From the NCBI RefSeq assembly GCF_017377775.1, contig NZ_JAFVLN010000013.1:124001-188000 (forward strand): DNA of 64,000 bases. The letters are read 5' to 3'. Position 1 is the first letter of the stretch, and every line of letters starts with the position of its first letter. Made by a program: the position numbers and the translations under genes. Source of the stretch: Streptomyces sp. VRA16 Mangrove soil. GTDB lineage: Bacteria > Actinomycetota > Actinomycetes > Streptomycetales > Streptomycetaceae. Shown here one piece after another: positions 42,193 through 51,293 of this stretch. The notes beneath the pieces were generated by a model. The model saw nothing but the letters and a program-made list of their open reading frames with translations, was not told the origin of the DNA and made no database searches.

Positions 42193-42855
42193 GTGTCCGT
42201 TCTCCTCGAGCAGCCCTCAAGCCTGGTCGCCTACCGCCCGAACAAGCCGACCGCGATGGTCGTCGTGGCCGACCCGCGCGTCCGTTCCACCGTGACCCGT
42301 CATCTCTGGGCCCTCGGTGTGCGTGACGTGATCGAGGCCTCGTCCGTCGCGGAGGCTCGTCCCCGCATCGGCAACCCCCGTGACATCTGCGTCGCCGACG
42401 TCCACCTCCCCGACGGGTCAGGACTGACGCTTCTCTCCGAAACCCGAGCCGCGGGCTGGCCCAACGGGCTGGCCCTCTCCGCCGCCGACGACATCGGCGC
42501 CGTACGCAACGCCCTGGCGGGCGGTGTGAAGGGCTATGTCGTCACCGGTACCCGCACCAATGTGGGCATGCCGACCCGGCCGGGCGCCGCCCCGATCGGT
42601 TCCGCGGCCGCCCGTATGCACCGCCGCCCCCCGGGTGCCCCGAGCCACCCGGGCGGCTACCGCGAGCTCTCCGGCCGTGAGGTCGAGGTGCTCCGGCTCG
42701 TCGCCGAGGGCCAGTCGAACAAGGCCATCGGCGTCTCGATGGGCCTGTCCGCACTGACCGTCAAGAGCCATCTCGCCCGGATCGCCCGCAAGCTCGGCAC
42801 GGGTGACCGCGCCGGGATGGTGGCGGTCGCCCTGCGCACCGGAATCATCCACTGA
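42193..42855 (+). CDS. LuxR/NarL-type response regulator
   Basis: A 220-residue regulator. The receiver domain (residues 18-125) has VVVADP in place of the usual acidic pair, a good phosphoacceptor candidate in CVADVHLPDGSG, and the conserved Lys in VKGYV. A Pro/Arg-rich linker precedes the LuxR helix-turn-helix (LSGREVEVLRLVAEGQSNKAIG, then LTVKSHLARIARKLGTG). The GTG at 42193 follows AGGAGG closely. The open frame extends upstream but into promoter-like DNA. No histidine kinase is adjacent, so it is an orphan regulator. Confidence 0.92.
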   Translation: MSVLLEQPSSLVAYRPNKPTAMVVVADPRVRSTVTRHLWALGVRDVIEASSVAEARPRIGNPRDICVADVHLPDGSGLTLLSETRAAGWPNGLALSAADDIGAVRNALAGGVKGYVVTGTRTNVGMPTRPGAAPIGSAAARMHRRPPGAPSHPGGYRELSGREVEVLRLVAEGQSNKAIGVSMGLSALTVKSHLARIARKLGTGDRAGMVAVALRTGIIH

Positions 42856-42905
42856 CCCCGAACGATCGCCACCTGGCCGGATCCTTCCGGTTTACGCACC
42901 TTCAG

Positions 42906-42939
42906 CGCCCGTCGACGGAACGTTCCGTCGACGGGCGCC
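42906..42939 (+). terminator. 34-bp perfect palindrome after the response-regulator gene
   Basis: GCGCCCGTCGACGGAA and its exact complement TTCCGTCGACGGGCGC are separated by CG. It is 50 bp past the stop and 25 bp before the RNase D start. It probably terminates the first transcript. Confidence 0.8.
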
Positions 42940-42964
42940 GTCCGTTCACAGATACCCTTGACAG

Positions 42965-44263
42965 GTGACCGACGCCCAAGAATCCGCAGCAGACAGCTCA
43001 CTGCGCACCACCGGGGGCCCGCGGCGGCAGCCGCTGATGTCCCAGCCTCCGGCCGACGATGTCACTGCTGACGGGGCGCCGATCCCGCTGCTGGAGCCGC
43101 GCGAGGGCATTCCGCCGGTGATCGCCGACGAGGCCGCGCTCGCCGATGTGGTCGCGGCCTTCGCCGCGGGCACCGGACCGGTCGCCGTCGACGCCGAGCG
43201 CGCGTCCGGCTACCGCTACGGGCAGCGTGCCTATCTGGTGCAGCTGCGCCGCGAGGGTGCGGGCACCGCGCTCATCGACCCCGTCGCCTGCCCCGACCTG
43301 TCCGCGCTCGGCGACGCGCTGGCCGACACCGAGTGGGATCTGCACGCCGCCACCCAGGACCTGCCGTGCCTGCGCGAAATAGGCATGCGCCCCTCGCGGC
43401 TCTTCGACACGGAACTCGCCGGACGGCTCGCCGGGTTCCCCCGGGTCGGCCTCGGCGCCATGGTCGAGAACGTGCTGGGCTACGTACTGGAGAAGGGGCA
43501 CTCGGCGGTCGACTGGTCGACACGGCCGCTGCCCGACCCCTGGCTGCGGTACGCGGCCCTCGACGTCGAGCTGCTCGTCGATCTGCGCGACGCGCTGGAG
43601 AAGGAGCTCGACCGGCAGGGCAAGCTGGAGTGGGCCCAGGAGGAGTTCGACGCCATCGCCTCGGCGCCGCCCGCGCCGCCCCGCAAGGACCCGTGGCGGC
43701 GGACCTCCGGGATGCACAAGGTGCGGCGCCGTCGGCAGATGGCGGTCGTACGGGAGCTGTGGACGACCCGGGACAAGGTCGCGCAGCGACGCGACGTCTC
43801 GCCGGGCAAGGTGCTCGGGGACGCGGCGATCGTCGAGGCCGCGCTCGCGCTGCCGCCCAATGTGCACGCGCTCACCGCGCTTCCCGGGTTCGGGAACCGC
43901 ATGGGCCGGCGCCAGCTGGAACAGTGGCAGGCCGCCGTCGACCGGGCCAGGGCGCTGCCCGAGGCCGAGCTGCCGCAGCCGGGCCAGCCGGTCGCCGGGC
44001 CGCCGCCGCCGCGCGCCTGGGCCGACAAGGACCCGGCCGCCGCGGCACGCCTGTCCGCCGCGCGGGCTGCGGTGACGGCGCTCGCCGAGACGCTGAACAT
44101 GCCGCAGGAGAACCTGATCACCCCGGACACCGTGCGCCGGGTCTGCTGGGAGCCGCCGGCCTCGGTGGACGCGGCGTCCGTCGCGCAGGCCCTGGCCGGG
44201 CACGGGGCGCGGCGGTGGCAGGTGGAGCAGGTCACGCCTGTGCTCGTCGCTGCGCTGGGCTGA
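42965..44263 (+). CDS. rnd: ribonuclease D (3'-5' exonuclease, HRDC domain)
   Basis: A 432-residue DEDD exonuclease. Exo I is VAVDAERASGYRYGQ (about residues 74-88), exo II is WDLHAATQDLPCL, and exo III is LRYAALDVELLVDL. An HRDC domain follows (about residues 250-330: RRQMAVVRELWTTRDKVAQRRDVSPG). RNase D trims tRNA and other RNA 3' ends. The start is GTG at 42965, with no good ribosome site, so it may be leaderless. A terminator follows. Confidence 0.93.
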   Translation: MTDAQESAADSSLRTTGGPRRQPLMSQPPADDVTADGAPIPLLEPREGIPPVIADEAALADVVAAFAAGTGPVAVDAERASGYRYGQRAYLVQLRREGAGTALIDPVACPDLSALGDALADTEWDLHAATQDLPCLREIGMRPSRLFDTELAGRLAGFPRVGLGAMVENVLGYVLEKGHSAVDWSTRPLPDPWLRYAALDVELLVDLRDALEKELDRQGKLEWAQEEFDAIASAPPAPPRKDPWRRTSGMHKVRRRRQMAVVRELWTTRDKVAQRRDVSPGKVLGDAAIVEAALALPPNVHALTALPGFGNRMGRRQLEQWQAAVDRARALPEAELPQPGQPVAGPPPPRAWADKDPAAAARLSAARAAVTALAETLNMPQENLITPDTVRRVCWEPPASVDAASVAQALAGHGARRWQVEQVTPVLVAALG

Positions 44264-44276
44264 CCCGGTGTTGTCG

Positions 44277-44307
44277 CGCCCCCCGATCCATGGTCGGGGG
44301 GCGTTTT
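44277..44307 (+). terminator. rho-independent-like terminator after rnd
   Basis: CGCCCCCCGA pairs with TCGGGGGGCG around TCCATGG, followed by TTTT. Confidence 0.88.
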
Positions 44308-44333
44308 GCATGTCCGCGGCTTCGGTGGGGGCC

Positions 44334-44366
44334 GGGCGCGCGGTTCCCCGCGCCCCCTGGCATGCA
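44334..44366. repeat. solitary copy of the dispersed intergenic element
   Basis: CGCGCGGTTCCCCGCGCCCC followed by CTGGC matches the core of the array units at 7.3-7.8 kb. Confidence 0.6.
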
Positions 44367-44457
44367 GGCGCCGCGCGCCGCATTTCCCCGATGTGACCTT
44401 CGCCGCTCCCGCCGTGGGGACTGGGCAGCATGGTTACCCGCAAGTAGCATGAGGGGG

Positions 44458-44471
44458 TGAGCGCACGCTCA
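44458..44471. promoter_or_regulatory. palindrome upstream of the fatty-acid oxidation operon
   Basis: TGAGCG-CA-CGCTCA is a perfect 6-bp inverted repeat 49 bp before the fadA start. Just upstream, GTTACCCGCAAGTAGC (44432-44447) is an imperfect GTTAC/GTAGC inverted pair. Either could be the site of a fatty-acid-responsive repressor. Confidence 0.45.
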
Positions 44472-44519
44472 GTCGTGTGCCCCGCAGCAGTGCAATCCCG
44501 CATCTGGAGGAGAGCCATC

Positions 44520-45737
44520 GTGCCTCGTACCGTCAGGGACGTCGTCTTCGTCGACGGCGTCCGCACCCCGTTCGGCAAGGCGGGCCCGAAGGGCATCTAC
44601 CACGAGACCCGCGCCGACGACCTCGTCGTGAAGGCCATCCGGGAGCTGCTGCGCCGCAACCCGAACCTGGATCCGGCCAAGATCGACGAGGTCGCCATCG
44701 CCGCGACCACGCAGATCGGCGACCAGGGCCTGACCCTGGGCCGCACGGCGGGCATCCTCGCCGGGCTGCCGCAGTCCGTCCCCGGCTACTCGATCGACCG
44801 TATGTGCGCCGGTGCGCTGACGGCCGTGACGACGACCGCCGGCTCCATCGCGTTCGGCGCGTACGACGCCGTCATCGCCGGCGGCGTCGAGCACATGGGC
44901 CGTCACCCCATGGGCGAGGGCGTCGACCCGAACCCGCGGTTCGTGAGCGAGAAGCTCGTCGACGAGTCGGCCCTGTTCATGGGCATGACCGCCGAGAACC
45001 TGCACGACCGCTACCCGCACATCACCAAGCAGCGCGCCGACGAGTACGCCGTGCGCTCGCAGGAGAAGGCGGCCAAGGCGTACGCGAACGGCAAGATCCA
45101 GCAGGACCTGGTCCCGATCTCGGTGCGCAACACCAACGCCGAGGTGGGCGAGACCGGTTGGGGTCTGGTCACCGCCGACGAGCCGATGCGGCCGGGGACC
45201 ACCCTGGAGAACCTCGCCGGGCTCAAGACGCCGTTCCGTACGCACGGCCGCGTCACCGCCGGCAACGCCGCGGGTCTCAACGACGGCGCCACCGCGTCGA
45301 TCATCGCGAGCGAGGACTTCGCCCGCGAGCACAACCTGCCGGTCAAGATGCGTCTCGTCTCGTACGCCTTCGCGGGCGTCGAGCCGGAGGTCATGGGCTA
45401 CGGCCCGATCCCGGCCACGGAGAAGGCGCTCGCCAAGGCCGGTCTGTCCATCGAGGACATCAACCTCTTCGAGGTCAACGAGGCGTTCGCCGTCCAGGTC
45501 CTGGCCTTCCTGGACCACTACGGCATCGCGGACGACGACGCGCGCGTCAACCAGTACGGCGGCGCCATCGCGTTCGGCCACCCGCTCGCCTCCTCCGGCG
45601 TCCGTCTGATGACGCAGCTGGCCCGCCAGTTCGAGGAGCAGCCTCAGGTCCGCTACGGCCTGACCACCATGTGCGTCGGCTTCGGCATGGGCGCGACCGT
45701 CATCTGGGAGAACCCGCACTTCGAGGGGGACAAGTGA
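44520..45737 (+). CDS. fadA: acetyl-CoA acyltransferase (3-ketoacyl-CoA thiolase)
   Basis: A 405-residue thiolase. The nucleophilic Cys96 is in DRMCAGAL. The C-terminal motifs are EVNEAFAV, GGAIAFGHPLASSG (catalytic His) and TTMCVGFGMG (second Cys). It performs the final thiolysis of beta-oxidation. GTG at 44520 follows CTGGAGGAGAG. It overlaps the downstream fadB gene by 4 bp (GTGA), as expected for the two subunits of one complex. Confidence 0.95.
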   Translation: MPRTVRDVVFVDGVRTPFGKAGPKGIYHETRADDLVVKAIRELLRRNPNLDPAKIDEVAIAATTQIGDQGLTLGRTAGILAGLPQSVPGYSIDRMCAGALTAVTTTAGSIAFGAYDAVIAGGVEHMGRHPMGEGVDPNPRFVSEKLVDESALFMGMTAENLHDRYPHITKQRADEYAVRSQEKAAKAYANGKIQQDLVPISVRNTNAEVGETGWGLVTADEPMRPGTTLENLAGLKTPFRTHGRVTAGNAAGLNDGATASIIASEDFAREHNLPVKMRLVSYAFAGVEPEVMGYGPIPATEKALAKAGLSIEDINLFEVNEAFAVQVLAFLDHYGIADDDARVNQYGGAIAFGHPLASSGVRLMTQLARQFEEQPQVRYGLTTMCVGFGMGATVIWENPHFEGDK

Positions 45738-47875
45738 GCACCACCACTGCTGAGCTGCTGAAGGGTGCGGCCGAGCTGTTCCCCGGCGAGGTCGTCACGT
45801 CCGCGCACGTACGCCACCTCGAACTCCCCTACGGAGCGGGCCGGTTCGCGCTCATCACGCTGGACAACGGCTTCGACCACACGAAGCCGACGACGTTCGG
45901 CCCGGGTTCGCTCGCGAACCTGAACGCCGCCATCGACCAGGTGGAGAAGGAAGCGGCCGACGGTGAGATCGTCGGTATCGGCATCACCGGCAAGCCGTTC
46001 ATCTTCGCGGTCGGCGCCGACCTCAAGGGTGTCGAGCTGCTGAAGAACCACGACGACGCGCTCGCCATCGGCAAGGGCGGCCACGAGGTCTTCAAGCGCC
46101 TCGCGGGTCTGGCCGTGCCGACGTTCGCGTACTACAACGGTGCCGCCATGGGCGGTGGCGTCGAGGTCGGTCTGCACTGCACGTACCGCACCGTCTCGAA
46201 GGCGCTGCCCGCCTTCTCGCTGCCCGAGGTCTTCCTCGGTCTGGTCCCCGGCTGGGGCGGCTGCACGCTGCTGCCGAACCTGATCGGTGCCGACCGCGCC
46301 GTCTCGGTGATCATCGAGAACAGCCTCAACCAGAACAAGCAGCTCAACGGGAAGAAGGTGCACGAGCTCGGGATCGCCGACGCGATCTTCGAGGGGGCCG
46401 ACTTCCTGGAGCAGTCGCTGATCTGGACGGCCGACGTCCTCAAGGGCGACGTCAAGGTCGAGCGTCCGGACGTCGACCGCGGTGAGGCCTGGGACCAGGC
46501 CGTCGCGCGCGGCAGGTCCATCGCCGACTCCAAGGTGCACGGGGCGGCCCCGGCCGCGTACCGCGCGCTGGACATCATCGCCGCCGCCAAGGACGGTGAC
46601 CTGCAGGCCGGTTACGACGCCGAGGACCAGGCCCTCGCGGACCTGATCATGGGTGGCGAACTGCGGTCCGGCATCTACGCGTTCAACCTGGTGCAGAAGC
46701 GCGCCAAGCGCCCGGCCGGCGCCCCGGACAAGTCGCTCGCGCGCCCGGTCACCAAGGTCGGCGTCGTGGGTGCGGGCCTGATGGCCTCGCAGCTGGCGCT
46801 GCTCTTCCTGCGCCGCCTCGAGGTGCCGGTGGTCCTCACCGACATCGACCAGGAGCGCGTCGACAAGGGTGTGGGCTACGTCCACGCCGAGATCGACAAG
46901 CTGCTCGGCAAGGGCCGCGTCAACCAGGACAAGGCCAACCGCCTGAAGGGCCTCGTCTCCGGCGTGCTCGACAAGGCCGAGGGCTTCGCGGACGCGGACT
47001 TCATCATCGAGGCCGTCTTCGAGGAGATCGGCGTCAAGCAGCAGGTGTTCGCCGAGGTCGAGGCCGTCGCCCCGGCGCACGCGATCCTCGCCACCAACAC
47101 CTCGTCGCTGTCGGTGTCCGAGATGGCGTCGAAGCTGAAGCACCCCGAGCGGGTCGTCGGCTTCCACTTCTTCAACCCGGTCGCGATCCTCCCGCTCCTG
47201 GAGATCGTGCGCGGCGAGCAGACCGACGACGCGGCGCTCGCCACGGCGTTCGGTGTCGCCAAGAAGCTGAAGAAGACGGCTGTGCTGGTGAAGGACGCCC
47301 CGGCGTTCGTCGTCAACCGCATCCTGACCCGCTTCATGGGCGAGATCCAGAACGTCATCGACGAGGGCACCCCCGTCGAGGTCGCCGAGAAGGCCGTCGA
47401 GCCGCTCGGTCTGCCGATGTCGCCGCTGGTCCTCCTGGAGCTGGTCGGCCCGGCGATCGGTCTGCACGTCTCGGAGACCCTGAACCGCGCGTTCCCGGAC
47501 CGCTTCACGGTGTCCCCGAACCTGGCGGCGGTCGTCAAGGCGGGCAAGCGCGGCTTCTACGTCTACTCCGCCGAGAACGGTTTCAAGCCGGAGCTGGACC
47601 CCGAGGTCGCGGCGCTGCTCAAGCAGGGCGATGTCGTCCTCACCGAGGAGCAGGTCCGCGACCGTGTCCTCGACGCCGTGGCCCAGGAGATCGGGCTCAT
47701 GCTCGACGAGGGTGTCGTCGCCGAGGCGCAGGACATCGACCTGTGCCTGATCACCGGCGCCGGCTGGCCCTTCCACCTGGGCGGGATCACTCCGTACCTG
47801 GACCGTGAGGGCGTCTCGGAGCGGGTGAACGGCAAGCCGTTCCTGGCGGCGGGCGTCGCGAGCGTCCCCGCGTAA
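45734..47875 (+). CDS. fadB: fatty-acid oxidation multifunctional enzyme (enoyl-CoA hydratase / 3-hydroxyacyl-CoA dehydrogenase)
   Basis: A 713-residue alpha subunit. The N-terminal crotonase domain has FIFAVGADLKGVE (about residues 93-105) and NGAAMGGGVEVGLHC with the oxyanion glycines. The dehydrogenase part starts with the NAD loop VGVVGAGLMASQLA (about residues 337-350). VVGFHFFNPVAILPLLEIV carries the catalytic His, and a C-terminal 3HCDH domain follows. It hydrates enoyl-CoA and oxidises hydroxyacyl-CoA, passing product to FadA. GTG start overlaps the fadA stop. A long hairpin terminator follows. Confidence 0.96.
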   Translation: MSTTTAELLKGAAELFPGEVVTSAHVRHLELPYGAGRFALITLDNGFDHTKPTTFGPGSLANLNAAIDQVEKEAADGEIVGIGITGKPFIFAVGADLKGVELLKNHDDALAIGKGGHEVFKRLAGLAVPTFAYYNGAAMGGGVEVGLHCTYRTVSKALPAFSLPEVFLGLVPGWGGCTLLPNLIGADRAVSVIIENSLNQNKQLNGKKVHELGIADAIFEGADFLEQSLIWTADVLKGDVKVERPDVDRGEAWDQAVARGRSIADSKVHGAAPAAYRALDIIAAAKDGDLQAGYDAEDQALADLIMGGELRSGIYAFNLVQKRAKRPAGAPDKSLARPVTKVGVVGAGLMASQLALLFLRRLEVPVVLTDIDQERVDKGVGYVHAEIDKLLGKGRVNQDKANRLKGLVSGVLDKAEGFADADFIIEAVFEEIGVKQQVFAEVEAVAPAHAILATNTSSLSVSEMASKLKHPERVVGFHFFNPVAILPLLEIVRGEQTDDAALATAFGVAKKLKKTAVLVKDAPAFVVNRILTRFMGEIQNVIDEGTPVEVAEKAVEPLGLPMSPLVLLELVGPAIGLHVSETLNRAFPDRFTVSPNLAAVVKAGKRGFYVYSAENGFKPELDPEVAALLKQGDVVLTEEQVRDRVLDAVAQEIGLMLDEGVVAEAQDIDLCLITGAGWPFHLGGITPYLDREGVSERVNGKPFLAAGVASVPA

Positions 47876-47896
47876 CACCGCACCACCTCTGTCACC

Positions 47897-47931
47897 GGGG
47901 CCCCGCGGACCGTACTGGTCCGCGGGGCCCC
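47897..47931 (+). terminator. strong stem-loop terminator after fadB
   Basis: A 15-bp perfect stem, GGGGCCCCGCGGACC with its complement, around GTACT. Confidence 0.85.
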
Positions 47932-47950
47932 GCGTGTCTACGCTGCCCTC

Positions 47951-48439
47951 ATGGTCAAGGACAACGAACTCCCCCACCTGCGCCGCTGTGTCGAACTCGC
48001 CGCCGAGGCGCTGTCCGTCGGCGACGAGCCGTTCGGCTCGGTCCTGGTCGGCGCCGACGGCAGCGTGCTCGCCGAGGACCGCAACCGGGTGGCGTCCGGC
48101 GACCACACCCGCCACCCCGAGTTCGAGCTCGCCCGCTGGTCGGCGGCGCACATGAGCCCCGCCGAGCGCGCGGCGGCGACGGTCTACACGTCCGGTGAGC
48201 ACTGCCCGATGTGCGCGGCCGCCCACGCCTGGGTGGGCCTCGGCCGGATCGTGTACGTGGCGTCCTCGGCCCAACTGAGCAACTGGCTCCAGGAGTTGGG
48301 GGTCCCGCAGGCCCCGGTGCGGGCCCTGCCGGTCAACGACGTGGCGCCCGGGGTCACGGTCGAGGGCCCGGTGCCGGAGCTGGTCGAGGACGTACGGGCG
48401 CTGCACGTGCGCCTCCACGGCGGCACGTCCCGGACCTGA
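47951..48439 (+). CDS. nucleoside/cytidine-type deaminase
   Basis: A 162-residue zinc deaminase of the CDA superfamily. The zinc motifs are HPEFELARW (here HPE rather than the common HAE, about residues 56-64) and SGEHCPMCAAAHAW (PxxC type, about 81-94). The general acid Glu is in HPE. Substrate could be guanine, cytosine or a nucleoside; sequence alone does not say. ATG at 47951 lies 20 bp past the fadB terminator and has no strong ribosome site. It is convergent with the TetR gene. Confidence 0.88.
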   Translation: MVKDNELPHLRRCVELAAEALSVGDEPFGSVLVGADGSVLAEDRNRVASGDHTRHPEFELARWSAAHMSPAERAAATVYTSGEHCPMCAAAHAWVGLGRIVYVASSAQLSNWLQELGVPQAPVRALPVNDVAPGVTVEGPVPELVEDVRALHVRLHGGTSRT

Positions 48440-48460
48440 GCGGGCCGAGACGCCCCCCGC

Positions 48461-49207
48461 TCAGGTCCGGGGGGCGCCGCCGTCCCCCGCGAGCCGGCCG
48501 AGCCACTCGCGCAGCAGGTGCTGCTCGGCCTCGCTCAGCACACCGGGATCGTCCGGGAGGGCGGCGCGCAGGGTGCGGGCCGCCGCCGCGGGTCCCGACT
48601 CGGCGGCCCGCACCATCGGTTCGGCGCGGGTGACGGCGGCGACCATGGACTCGCGCAGCATGGTCAGCAGCGCCGGGTCGCGGCGCTCGGCCGGGGTGGC
48701 GTGCCAGGTGACGACCGCGCCCTGGCCGGTGGCCCGGATGATCTGGGCGGCCAGTTCCTCGTCGACCCGCAGCCACCCGGCGGCCGCGAGCCGGCGCACC
48801 CTCCCGTACAGGATCTCCAGTCCCGCGCGGTGCGCCGCGTGCGACTCCCGGCCGGTGGCCCGGCTCATCACGGCGAACAGTTCGGGGTGCGTGACCCCGA
48901 ACTCCACCACCGTGTCCCACCCGTCGCGCAGCTCCTCCACCGGATCCTCCGGCGCGGGGTCGAGCCGCGCGCGCTTGCTCTCCAGGAACCGCGCGTAGCC
49001 GTGCTCGGCGACGGCCTCCAGCAGCCCTTCCTTGTCCCCGAAGAGCCGGTAGATCGCAGGCGGCTGCAGGCCGGCCGCGGCGGCGACCGCGCGGGTGCTG
49101 ACCGCGTCGGGCCCCCCGCTCTCCAGCAGCTCGACGGCTGCCTCGACGATGCGGCGGCGCGGACCGGCTGCGGTCTCGGTGCTGGTGGAGGTCTCACGGG
49201 AAGCCAT
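48461..49207 (-). CDS. TetR-family transcriptional regulator
   Basis: A 248-residue repressor. The N-terminal helix-turn-helix is RRRIVEAAVELLESGG...STRAVAAAAGLQPPAIYRLFGDKEGLL (about residues 17-62). The C-terminal ligand domain is Ala/Arg-rich, with a helix pair typical of the family. ATG at 49207. It is divergent from an NmrA-like oxidoreductase, and a palindrome with GTTTCA/TGAAAC arms in the 89-bp gap is the probable operator, so it should control itself and that gene. Confidence 0.93.
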   Translation of the reverse strand: MASRETSTSTETAAGPRRRIVEAAVELLESGGPDAVSTRAVAAAAGLQPPAIYRLFGDKEGLLEAVAEHGYARFLESKRARLDPAPEDPVEELRDGWDTVVEFGVTHPELFAVMSRATGRESHAAHRAGLEILYGRVRRLAAAGWLRVDEELAAQIIRATGQGAVVTWHATPAERRDPALLTMLRESMVAAVTRAEPMVRAAESGPAAAARTLRAALPDDPGVLSEAEQHLLREWLGRLAGDGGAPRT

Positions 49208-49242
49208 GAACCAACGATATCGGGATCCTGGTTCCGCCGTTA

Positions 49243-49264
49243 GTTTCAGTGTTACCGTTGAAAC
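49243..49264. promoter_or_regulatory. candidate TetR operator
   Basis: GTTTCA (49243-49248) and TGAAAC (49259-49264) flank GTGTTACCGT, midway between the divergent TetR and oxidoreductase genes. Confidence 0.65.
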
Positions 49265-49296
49265 GATTCCATCGGAAACAACCTGGGGAGATCCCT

Positions 49297-50160
49297 GTGA
49301 TCATCGTGACCGGAGCCACCGGAAAGCTCGGCCGCCGTACCGTCGAACGCCTCCTGGAACGCGTCCCCGCCGAGCGGGTCGGCGTCAGCGTCCGCGACCC
49401 CCGCAGGGCCGCGGACCTCGCCGACCGCGGGGTGCGGGTGCGGCAGGGCAGCTTCGACGACCCGGCCTCCCTCGCGTACGCCTTCGAGGGCGCCGAGCAG
49501 GTGCTGCTCGTGTCCCTTGACCGGGTCGGCGCGGAGTGCGTCGCCGGACATCGCGCCGCCGTCGACGCCGCCGTGAAGGCCGGAGCGGGCCGGATCCTCT
49601 ACACGAGCCAGATGGGCGCCGCCCACGACTCCCGCTTCCAGGCGTGCCGCGACCACGCCGCGACCGAGGACCTGCTGGCCGCCACAGGGCTGCCCTGGAC
49701 CGCGCTGCGCAACGGCTTCTACGCCGCCAGCGCCCTGCAGTTCCTGGAGAGCGCCCGGCACACCGGCGAGATCGCGCTGCCCGCCGACGGCCCGGTCGCC
49801 TGGACCGGCCACGACGACCTCGCGGAGGCCACCGCGGCGATCCTCGCCGGCGCGGCCCGCTTCGAGGGGCCGACCCCGCCGCTCACCGGCCCGGCGGCGC
49901 TGGACTTCGACGCCGTCGCCGAGCTGGCGACCGAGATGACCGGACGCCCCTTCACCCGCACCGTGCTCCCCGATGACACCTTCCACGAGCAGGCCCTGGC
50001 GCACGGCGCCCCCGGCCCGATCGCCGATCTCCTGCTGAGCATCTTCGCGGCGGCGCGCGACGGCGAGTTCACCACGGTGGACTCGACGCTGGCCGAGCTG
50101 ATCGGCCGTGAGCCCGCCTCGTTCGGTCACGAGCTGGAGCGGGCCTGGGCAGCCGCGTGA
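49297..50160 (+). CDS. NmrA-like NAD(P)-binding oxidoreductase
   Basis: A 287-residue atypical SDR. The nucleotide loop is IIVTGATGKLGRRTVERLL (residues 2-20); VRDPRRAADLADRGVRVRQGSFDD matches the second strand with its NADP-type Arg. It resembles QorB/NmrA proteins, which reduce quinones or act as redox sensors. GTG at 49297 follows GGGGAG. It is under probable control of the adjacent TetR repressor. Confidence 0.9.
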   Translation: MIIVTGATGKLGRRTVERLLERVPAERVGVSVRDPRRAADLADRGVRVRQGSFDDPASLAYAFEGAEQVLLVSLDRVGAECVAGHRAAVDAAVKAGAGRILYTSQMGAAHDSRFQACRDHAATEDLLAATGLPWTALRNGFYAASALQFLESARHTGEIALPADGPVAWTGHDDLAEATAAILAGAARFEGPTPPLTGPAALDFDAVAELATEMTGRPFTRTVLPDDTFHEQALAHGAPGPIADLLLSIFAAARDGEFTTVDSTLAELIGREPASFGHELERAWAAA

Positions 50161-50208
50161 CACCTGGGGCCGCGGCCCAGGGCCTGTCCGGGCAAATCCC
50201 TGGACGCC

Positions 50209-51240
50209 CTAGAACACCTGCCGCCACGCTTCCAGCGCGAGACCCGGCTCCGCATTCCTGCGGGTGAGCAGCATCCGGTCCGGGGCGCCGGGCACGAGGG
50301 CACCCGCGACGACCCTTCCCTGCCCGTCCTCGGTGAGCGCGATCCGGGTGTCGGCCGGCAGCGGGTCGCCCGACTCCGCCCACCAGGCACCGGCGCTCTC
50401 CGTCTGTGTCGGGTACGCGGCGAACGCGAGGCGGCCGGAGGCGGCGCGCTGGGCCAGCAGCGTGCAGTCGACACCGTCGAGGCGGCTGCGGATCGCCGTC
50501 AGCTGCCCGGGCCCCGCCGCGTCCAGGACACGCACCGGGTCGGCGTCGCCGCGCCACGCGTACAGGCCGCCGTCCTCATCGACGTAGAAGAGCGTGACCT
50601 CCTCGGACGAGGTCGCCAGGGCGTGCGGGGAGTCCGGGCGGACGGCGGCGGGCAGCGGCTTGTCGTCCAGGACCGGCGGCTCCCCGGCCTCCTCCTGACG
50701 CCAGCGCAGCAGGCCCTCGGCGGTCGCCGCGTGCAGCACGATCAGCCCCGACTCCCCCGCCACCGCGGCGAGTCGCCCCCGCACGCCCTTCCCCTTGAGG
50801 TCACGCCACGGCCCCCAGCCGCCCTTCTCCAACTGGGCCCGCATGCTCACGCCCCCGCCCAGATTGCGGACGAAGACATGAGCACGGCCCTGCGCGTCGA
50901 CGGCCACGGCGGGGTCGCCCGTGCGGTCACCCTTCTTGTTGGGGTGCCCGATCGGGGTCCAGTCCAGGGCGGAGAGGTGGGGCTGGAAGTGGGTGGAGTG
51001 GACGAGGCCGGACTCGCCGGGGGTGGTGGGGCGCCAGGTGACGAGGTGGGTGTAGCGCTCGGCGGATCGGGCGAGGGCGAGGGCGGGATGGACTCGTTGG
51101 TCGCCGCCGACGGTGCGGGGGTCGGTCCACGGGCCGCCGGGCGCACGCTCGACGCGGCAGACCACCGCACCGGCGTCGGCGGCGTACGAGTGGACACAGA
51201 GCCTGCCGTCACGGGCGCAGGTCAACCAGGTGCCGTTCAC
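50209..51240 (-). CDS. propeller-like repeat protein, paralogue of the protein at 61883-63079
   Basis: A 343-residue protein of WG/W-rich repeats: WLTCARDGRLCVHSY, WRPTTPGESGLVH, DPAVAVDAQGRAHVFVRNLGGGV, GGWGPWRDLKGKGV, LLRWRQEE and so on. These look like the blades of a beta-propeller of the kind in lectin- or sialidase-like domains. No signal peptide or anchor is seen. The GTG start at 51238-51240 has GAAGGG just upstream. The protein at 61883-63079 shares the layout and phrases (GRAHVFVR vs GTVYVFVR; PWRDL vs PWQDL), and the two genes bracket the surface-polymer region. Function is unknown; glycan binding is a guess. Confidence 0.75.
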   Translation of the reverse strand: MNGTWLTCARDGRLCVHSYAADAGAVVCRVERAPGGPWTDPRTVGGDQRVHPALALARSAERYTHLVTWRPTTPGESGLVHSTHFQPHLSALDWTPIGHPNKKGDRTGDPAVAVDAQGRAHVFVRNLGGGVSMRAQLEKGGWGPWRDLKGKGVRGRLAAVAGESGLIVLHAATAEGLLRWRQEEAGEPPVLDDKPLPAAVRPDSPHALATSSEEVTLFYVDEDGGLYAWRGDADPVRVLDAAGPGQLTAIRSRLDGVDCTLLAQRAASGRLAFAAYPTQTESAGAWWAESGDPLPADTRIALTEDGQGRVVAGALVPGAPDRMLLTRRNAEPGLALEAWRQVF

Positions 51241-51293
51241 ACCCTTCAGCTTATGCGGACCGCACGGCAGGCCACCGGCCACCCGCCGTCGGG

